Origin: Cymbidium sinense
Lineage: Eukaryota; Streptophyta; Magnoliopsida; Asparagales; Orchidaceae
Direction: 5' to 3'
NCBI GenBank assembly: GCA_021442155.1
Contig: CM038228.1
Coordinates: 15,107,179-15,171,178, forward strand
Length of the DNA: 64,000 nt
Position 1 is the stretch's first letter. Each line of letters begins with the position of its first letter. Shown piece after piece: positions 56,591 through 64,000 of the stretch. Both the position numbers and the translations under genes were made by a program. The notes below the pieces were generated by a model. That model was not told the DNA's origin. It saw only the letters and a list, made by a program, of their open reading frames with translations, and made no database searches.

Positions 56591-56777
56591 ATGGTTTTAA
56601 TTTTGAATTTTGTTTGGCTTAATTTAGTTTGAGAATGTTTAATTTTATTTTGGCTATTTAGGCTATGATGGGTATAGTGGGGGCCTTTTAGTTTAGTCTA
56701 CATCTATCCTAAGATTGTAACTTTCATTTAGATTTGGTTTTGGTTTTTCAATTTGAATTTTGTTTCATTTTAATTTA

Positions 56778-57470
56778 GGGGTTGTTTTGTTGGCTAAAAA
56801 AAGAATGTAGTGTAAAGTGAATGTAATGTATTTAGATTCTTTTAGATTCTTTGGTTTGAAAACTCTACAAATACATAAGGTTTTTTTTGGTAGAATGAAT
56901 ATAATGTAACGTATTTTTTGGTGGTTAAAGGTGACGTGGTAGTGGCCAACACTAGGGGTTGTCATCAACGATTATCGGCCGGTGGCTTAAGACGATGGGG
57001 TTACCTGGGAGGCGCATATGGCAGGCAACAGTTGGTGGTGGTGGCAGAGAGCAGGTGGTGGCAAGGGGGTGGAGGTCAATGAGGGCAATGATGTTGGGTC
57101 TGACGGTGGTCGGTGGATGGCAAAGGCCTACACATGCGGGTGATCCGCAATGGTACGTTGATGGGCGCAGTTGGTGGTGAGCGGTGCCGAAGCTATGGTG
57201 GTGTAGCGATGGACAATAATAGTGGCAGGTGGCAATGGATAGTGATGATGGTGGGTAGGGTGGCCTTATTTTTTTACGTCGAACTATGTATTTGAAATCC
57301 ACTCCATTTTTGAGAATGTCAAATACATCATAAATCACCCTTGTAGTGCACTTCAATACACTACAAATATGTGAGAGTTTTACTTTTGCACCATGTCAAA
57401 CACTCAAAAAGTTAAAATTTCTTCATTTGGTTTACTGTACACATGCAAAATGCATCCAACCAAAAAGCAC
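56778..57470. mobile_element. PIF/Harbinger-like MITE with a GC-rich core, 693 bp
   Basis: Left terminus GGGGTTGTTTTGTTGG and right terminus, on the minus strand, GTGCTTTTTGGTTGG, flanked by TTA at 56775-56777 and 57471-57473. Arms contain mirrored GTAGTGTA/TACACTAC and AATGTATTT motifs. The centre (about 56930-57260) is strongly G-rich on the plus strand (GGTGGTGG-type) in an otherwise AT-rich neighbourhood. Open frames over the core on both strands (56952-57356 minus; 56959-57180 and 57113-57295 plus) are products of this composition; I do not recognise a protein. Confidence 0.65.
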
Positions 57471-57473
57471 TTA

Positions 57474-60000
57474 AGCTTGGGTATAAACTATTATTTCAAA
57501 TATATGAGGAAAATGCTAATAGTTTATTTCAAATGTTTTAGAAAATCTTTTAGTCTCAGCTTGTCCAATCAGCTCGGGAAGGTCAAATCAACTTGGACTT
57601 GACAATAGTTTGTGATAGGATTGCATAATAAGACAAATAAAGCTCATGAAAATGTTAAAATAATTTCTAAAATGAGTTCATCTCATTTCTTTTGATTTTG
57701 TAAAATATTTTTGTTGAATTTATTTACATTATTTTTTAATTTTCATGAAATTTTCTTTTTTTAGATATTTCGATCACTTGCATTAATTTAAGTCTTATCC
57801 ATTACATTTAAAATTAAGTTTAATTTATTTAATACTTTATTAATTAATGACATTCTTTAATTAATATTTTATTTTATTTTATTTTAGCATGTGACATGGC
57901 TTATTGATTTAATTATTCAAATTATTATTTTTTTCTCTCTTATTAGTCTCTCTTCTCTCTTCATATCATATTTTACATTCAAATCACTTGGACAAGCATG
58001 AATGGATGAATTTTTGACTCATCATATATTTGATTTAATGTATTAATAATTTTTTTATTTGAAAATTTGTAAAATTTATTTTATTTCAAATTTTGAATTT
58101 TGAATCATGCTATAAACTATTTTCAATTTTATCTTATTCATATATGGAATGATTTGGCTCCATTGTTTATTTTAATTAATTTTATTTAATTTTATTTGAA
58201 TTTATTTAAATTGATTTAAATTTAAAATTAAATGTTTGGATTTAATTCATTTTCTTATTTAAATATTTGTTTTTGGTAATATATTATTGTCGACCCCTAT
58301 CCTTTTTTATTTAAATTTAAATTGAGTTTAAAATTTAAATCCCTTCTTAATTAAACTTTCTTAATTTAAAATTGGTTGATTTGCATTTATCAGAGATTGT
58401 TTCATGCATGGTATGTTTTTTCCATCCCACATATGAATTATTCAAATTATTTTATATAGATTTAATTTCGAAAGCCTTCTAATTCACTTCCTTGATTAAT
58501 TAATTCATTAAATCCCTTTGATACCCTGTGTTAACTTATGATTAATTCAATTAAGGAAGCATTTGACAGACCATGCATATTGGATACTTAATATATTTTG
58601 TTTTCAAATTAATTCAAACCTCTTTCTTAATTGATCCTATATTTAATTAGTGTTTATTTAATTATATTGAGTGCATTCATATTTTTTCCCTCCACTTCTC
58701 TTGGTTGGCCACATATGTATGGAATTAGATTTGGATCAAATTAAATAAAATGTGTTATGGATTTCAAAGTTAAACTCTTTCCTATTTTATTTTTTGTTAT
58801 ATTTTTTCCTCTTATTTTCTCTTCCATTGGCTGATCCCATCTTGGTTTATTTTTCTATTTAATGGATCACATTTGTGACTTCACTCCCTCATGCAAATAT
58901 CTCTTCTTGGATGACCCCTTGCAAAAAAATTCTTGGTGCTTCTCTTCCTCATTAACTTCAAAGTTTTCTCAAAAGGAGTTCTTTATATTACCATTAAGCC
59001 TTCAATTTGCTTTAGAGAAGACTCATTCAGTTTTTGTTCTTACACATTTATTCATTCAATTGTTTTAATTTGTTTCAATTGATTGTTCTTTTCAATTTTC
59101 TTATTTTATATTAATTTAAAATGGATTGGTTTTAAATTTTCTAAGCATTTATAAATCCTCATTCAATAGTCTTGAAAGTACTTTGAATATCACATATCAT
59201 TATCAATTTGAGTTTTCATTTATAAGATCACATCTTCAATATTTTCAAGCTTATTGCTCTTCAAAGTATTCATCTTCAAGGATTTTATATTTTACTTTGT
59301 GTAAGTATTTTCAAAGAAAAATTTTTCTTAGGGAATTTGCATCAAAATTATTATTTTTTTAATTCATATTATTGCATATTTTAAGTTTAAAATGAACAAA
59401 AATAATTTGTGAGCTATATTTCGTTTGACTTGTTATTATTTCAGTGGGATTCTGAGGAAAATTGTTTTAAAATGTGAAAGTTAGATTTTAATACTTATAG
59501 TTTGAAGTTTTTGAGATTATACTTGCCCGTGTAGAAGAGTATAAACTTTGTTTGGGGTTGTACTTTGAGCAATCTTTTTATTATTAATTATATCAATATT
59601 GGATACTTTAAGAGAACTCACAAATAAAGTATATCTATAGAATATGTTATCATATAGTTTAGAAGAGTGTGGAGTTAAACAATATGATGTGATGCACACA
59701 CTACAAATTTAGTTTTAAAAAGGCTACACTTCCTCATAATTACAAGAATGATTAATGTTATTGTAGTTGAATCTTTATTAATTAAGTATCTTGGTATACA
59801 GTTATGTGAAGTTTTACCATTTATTTAAAAAATTAACAATGTGAACTAAACTACATCCCCATCCATTAGTATCTTCATTGCAAACAACTCTTGTTCAAGC
59901 ACTTAAACATTTGAGTCAAAGTAGTATGAGCTAGGGAGATGAAGTATTCAACTCTTAATAAAATGTTAAATTAATCTTTTTGTCTAGATGAAATTTGTTA
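57474..60000. other. Unclassified AT-rich DNA, no gene
   Basis: T-rich and TTTAATTT-rich sequence, with short open frames at 57393-57602, 58862-59068 and 59126-59362 that match nothing. A TTATTTCAG near 59440 looks like a splice acceptor or LTR feature, but nothing supports an exon. Confidence 0.45.
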
Positions 60001-63000
60001 TACATCCATAATTATTGACTTATATATATATTGTATGCAATTATGTACACATTATTCTTATTATTATTATTTTTGTCATTAAATTTTATCTAAAAAATTA
60101 GCCTAACTAAAAATTCAAAGAAAAAAATTTCTAAACCTAACTAATTATTTTTTAGATTTAAGGAATAATATCTTTAGCCAAAAAATATATATATAAATAT
60201 AAATTAAGTTTATAATATATAAGTTATAATATAATACAAGATATCCCAAATATTATACACCTAAACTCTAATGCATAGATCTTACAAATCTTATGGATAT
60301 AAAAAATATAAAAACATGTTAAATAATGTATATAATATCAAATAGAGCATAAATTAATAAATTACATAAAATAATTTTTAAAATCTATCTTCATAAGCAA
60401 AAAATAAAGAAATTTATGAATGAGATATCAAATAGAAATTTATAATAACAAAGAAAATGAACATTGGCATCTATGATGAAATCATAAAAAATGAGTGAAA
60501 ATAAAAGATATCGATAGCCAGAAGTATGGTCAAAGGTTCTCTAGGGGAAAGCTCTTTGGAAAATGGATGAAGAAGATGGACAACTTACCATTTATGTCAG
60601 TAATATCATCATTTTTTTTTACATTTTTCTTGTAGTGTCCGATGATGCTTTACATAATCCGATCTTGAAGGAAACCTTCTCTACCAACTTATTCTAAGGG
60701 GACCATCTCTATGTATCCTTCTCAAAATTACTCATCAAGTTTATATACAAATTTAAAAAAATGAAATAAAAATATATAAGTGAAATGTTTATAGATGCTT
60801 ATACCAATGATCCCTTCAACATTAAAATATCTAGGCACATTTTTAAAACCAATAAAGCAATTAAGTTTCTCTTGATTAGATGCTACAATCACAAAGGTTT
60901 TCATAATAGAAAAGAGAATGGTGGCTAACTATTAAATGAAGGTTTTAAGGCTATAGGGTTACATGAAAGTATTAGTCATAGGTCCATATTTATCAAGATA
61001 TACCAAGATTCTAGATTTTTAAACTAATAATTAAATATACTTTTTGCATTTTTGATAGCTACAAGCCCTTAAAATCTCTTACTTTATAAAATTGATTTTG
61101 CTCCAAATGACTAGGATACATGACTTAATTATTGTTAGATTTGGCATTAGCAATGATTCTTAAATCTTGATATAAATCCATGATGAACTTTATGGATACC
61201 CATAAGTACTAATAGACTTCCTGGAATTGATTTTTGAAGATCTCAAACCTCTATATCTTTGTGAAGTGGCATAAGACTTTATGGAAATGTATAAGTTTTG
61301 CAAAAGCTCACAAAAAATCAAAAAGACTTATAAAGTCTATTAATTTTGAATTATTAATTTATAATAAAATTAAGTAACTTTTTTAAAATTGATTAATTTA
61401 AATAGTAAATAATCCACATATGACATTTTAAAAATAATTGCTTTTAAAAGGTAATTTTCCTCTTAATTGATTTCTTCATATACTATCAACATTTTTCTTT
61501 GTGCACCTCTTATATAAAAAATCAATAAAATTTTCTAATCTAAACCATTCTTCATGTGCTTGAGGTGTCTAGATGTTATACACATTTTTGGTAGAAATTT
61601 AATTGAAATCATCAACCCAAGTTCCTTAATGTTTTATGATCATCATATTTTGGAGGTCCTTAGACTCATGGGGACAACACAATGTACACAAAGCTAGAAA
61701 AATTATAATAACATGTAAGTCTTATGAGTTTGCAGACCCAATGATGATTTATTTGTGATTTATACCAATTTTTTAGAGTATTAACTTTAAACACAATTCA
61801 ACTAGTGTCCATATAGATTGAATCTAAAACCCTCACATTTATTATTCAATGTTAATTTAATCAATTTTTTGTCAATTATGATTCAAGGAAAATAAACATT
61901 ACATTCAACTTTATATCTATGCTCTAAATTTAGGATACCAACATTCACATTTTGAATTTTGGTATCCATATTGTAACTCATTAAGTGCACAACCAATCTA
62001 AAAATTTATTATTCTTCATCGAAGTCAAACCCTCTAACCATCTTTAAAGAAATCTCTAAGCCTTGCTTAGCAATTTCTTAGATTTTTTGTTCGAGAGTGA
62101 TCCAATATTTTGGTGGTGATTAAGGCTATCATCAATAATTATAACCATTATACAATTATGTATAGGATCAATTGCAAATAGATTAGATAAAAATAACTAT
62201 AATTTGAGAGAAATAATGTTACATTAAACTTGATCTCAAGATTGGATGAAGGATGAACACTTTTACTTAGTTTCTTACTAAATATGTGAAAGCCTTCATC
62301 ATAGATTTTCTCCAAGAAAGATTTTAGCAATGGAGCCATAAAATCATTAGGATTTTGCAATGAAGAGTTTTTTCAATTAGAATCAATTGAAAATGTTAAT
62401 GTTTCACAAATAACATGAATATATATAGTAATAAACTTTTAATAAGATTAAGTAGTGTAAGTAGCTAAGTACTTTCAAAATTAGATCTTGTAGCATGAAT
62501 TTGATTAGTAAAATAATACATTTATAATAGTTAATTAATTTATAAATGATTAGATTTAAAGTTTAAATATAATTATGATTACAAAATAATGGGTATATGC
62601 AAAATTTTATAGAACAATGGAGAACCATTAATCTTTGTCAAGTTCCACAAAAAGATGATTTCCAATTCAATTTTCTCTTACCTTATGGATTCAAAGTATA
62701 AGTTAACAAAGACCTATCAATTACATTTTAGAGAGCTATTAAACTAAATAGAGGCATACTAACTTGATAGAATATCATTAAATAGCTAATATTTAGGAAA
62801 TTATAATTCATTACTTACTCAAAATTGGTCATATAGCATAAAGAATCATAACTAGAAAATTCAACAAAACTAATAGAATAAGAATTAAGCCTAAATTCAT
62901 AAACTATAAATAATTATTTTCATTAATAGTAATTTCATATTACCTTTATGAACATTTAAATATATCAAAAAAAGTTATAAAAAATCATATGTATATATAT

Positions 63001-64000
63001 AGCAAAGATAGAAAGTATAAGTCTATTTCGCCATTATTAAGATATGTATTTAATTAATCTAATTAAGTGTAATCTAATTAAATATAATTAGATTATTAAT
63101 TGAAGATGTAATAATATCTTTATGAAATTTAAACTTAAAATACCATATCATAATGTTACTAATCAATTCCACTAATTAATTATAATTAATATTATGTTAA
63201 TTAAATAAATTCAAAATAAATTCTCAAGATTCATAAATAAATATAGTATAACCAAGAACTATAATTTAAAGTAATTAAATCTATGGATTCATCACTATTG
63301 AGATATTTTAGAATATACTATAAACTCAGTATTATAGTGAAAAACTAACCACATGCACTAAATTGATACCTTAAATTTTCAATTTACATGTTTAAACAAT
63401 TCTAATATATCATATATGTCTCATCTTTAAGCTACAAAAGCTCTAATTGTCTAATGGTATGGATCATCATATCTATGGTTTATATAATGTTTGATTTACC
63501 TTAAGACTATACTTAGCAAACATTAGATGACACCATATATTACAACTAAGCCAAAGCTACATATAAGTCCAACAAGCTCAATCAGTTAACATTGTATTAG
63601 TTTTGAAGCTTTAGTTGATGGTTTGAAATTCTTAAAGCCTTAAAAGATGATATATGACAAATATTGGTGCATATTTAGTGTGATATATATGTTATCAGTA
63701 ATCCTACCTTATTTTGATATATTTTTATTTAACCAAGATTTTTTTATTAAAAAAAGTATTATATTTTAGTATAGTTCTTATGTATTAGGATATGTTTGGT
63801 TATATTTATTTTGGATAAACTTTAAAATTAAGCATAATTAAAGTTTAATTTAGTTAATTAAGTAATTTAAAAAACTTTAAAATATGCTAAGTCACCCATT
63901 CAACAGGGGATTAGCGCCAATGTGGATGTCACGTCAGTGCCAGTCACCCATTGGCTTAGAGCGATTTTATAAGACTTACGTGAAACCTTGCTGGATCAAA
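60001..64000. other. Unclassified AT-rich DNA, no gene
   Basis: No recognisable domain on either strand. The 70-codon minus-strand frame at 62148-62360 (starting MQNPNDFMAPLLKSFLEKIY) is the best of the open frames but has no family match I know. The last 110 bases are less AT-rich and may start a new element beyond the window. Confidence 0.45.

Noticed and set aside
56952..57356. 134-codon minus-strand open frame in the GC-rich MITE core
   Set aside because: Stop-poor because of GC-rich composition; overlapping frames on the other strand are also open and none matches a family.
1..64000. CRISPR array, riboswitch, bacterial operon or phage signals
   Set aside because: The sequence is a plant nuclear transposon landscape. 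The regular arrays (84 and 90 bp) have no spacer/repeat alternation.

Overview
This window looks like intergenic heterochromatin from an angiosperm nuclear genome. It is AT-rich, holds no intact protein-coding gene, no rRNA and no functional tRNA, and is built mainly from transposable elements in various states of decay. All recognisable proteins are plant retroelement proteins: Tat-lineage Ty3/gypsy, copia, L1-like LINE and RTE LINE. I cannot name the species.

Layout. 1-3.6 kb: unclassified AT-rich flank. 3630-18485: a minus-strand Ty3/gypsy (Tat-like) element with very long LTRs (about 3.85 and 3.64 kb), a GTGGG target duplication, decayed gag, protease and RT/RNase H, and no visible integrase. 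18.5-24.6 kb: AT-rich spacer with microsatellites, two Tourist-like MITEs, a hAT-like fragment and short tandem duplications. 24658-30014: a full-length but mutated L1-like LINE (DUF4283-type ORF1; endonuclease/RT/zf-RVT ORF2) bounded by a 15-bp duplication. 30279-31366: a 5'-truncated RTE LINE on the minus strand. 31.4-33.2 kb: spacer with one more MITE relative. 33249-45023: a plus-strand Tat element (AGTAT duplication) with gag, protease, RT, two RNase H domains and integrase, all broken by stops. Its pol is split by two hAT-type MITEs. 45-64 kb: mostly unclassified AT-rich DNA with a degraded copia LTR plus gag start, several decayed tandem repeat blocks, and a MITE with a GC-rich core.

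The most interesting structure is in the 3' half of the 33-45 kb element. Between pol and the 3' LTR lies a spliced-looking antisense gene (41035-43031, minus strand). It has a domain resembling the 'putative gypsy type transposon' (Transposase_28) family and a long coiled coil. It sits between an 84-bp tandem array at its 3' end and a 90-bp tandem array just upstream of its start. Antisense extra ORFs are known in Tat elements; the exon structure and the flanking arrays read here deserve a check.

Nothing here works as a host pathway. The elements record successive insertions: Tat element, then MITEs into its pol, each leaving a readable target duplication. All identifications come from reading translations and repeats by eye; no database search was possible.
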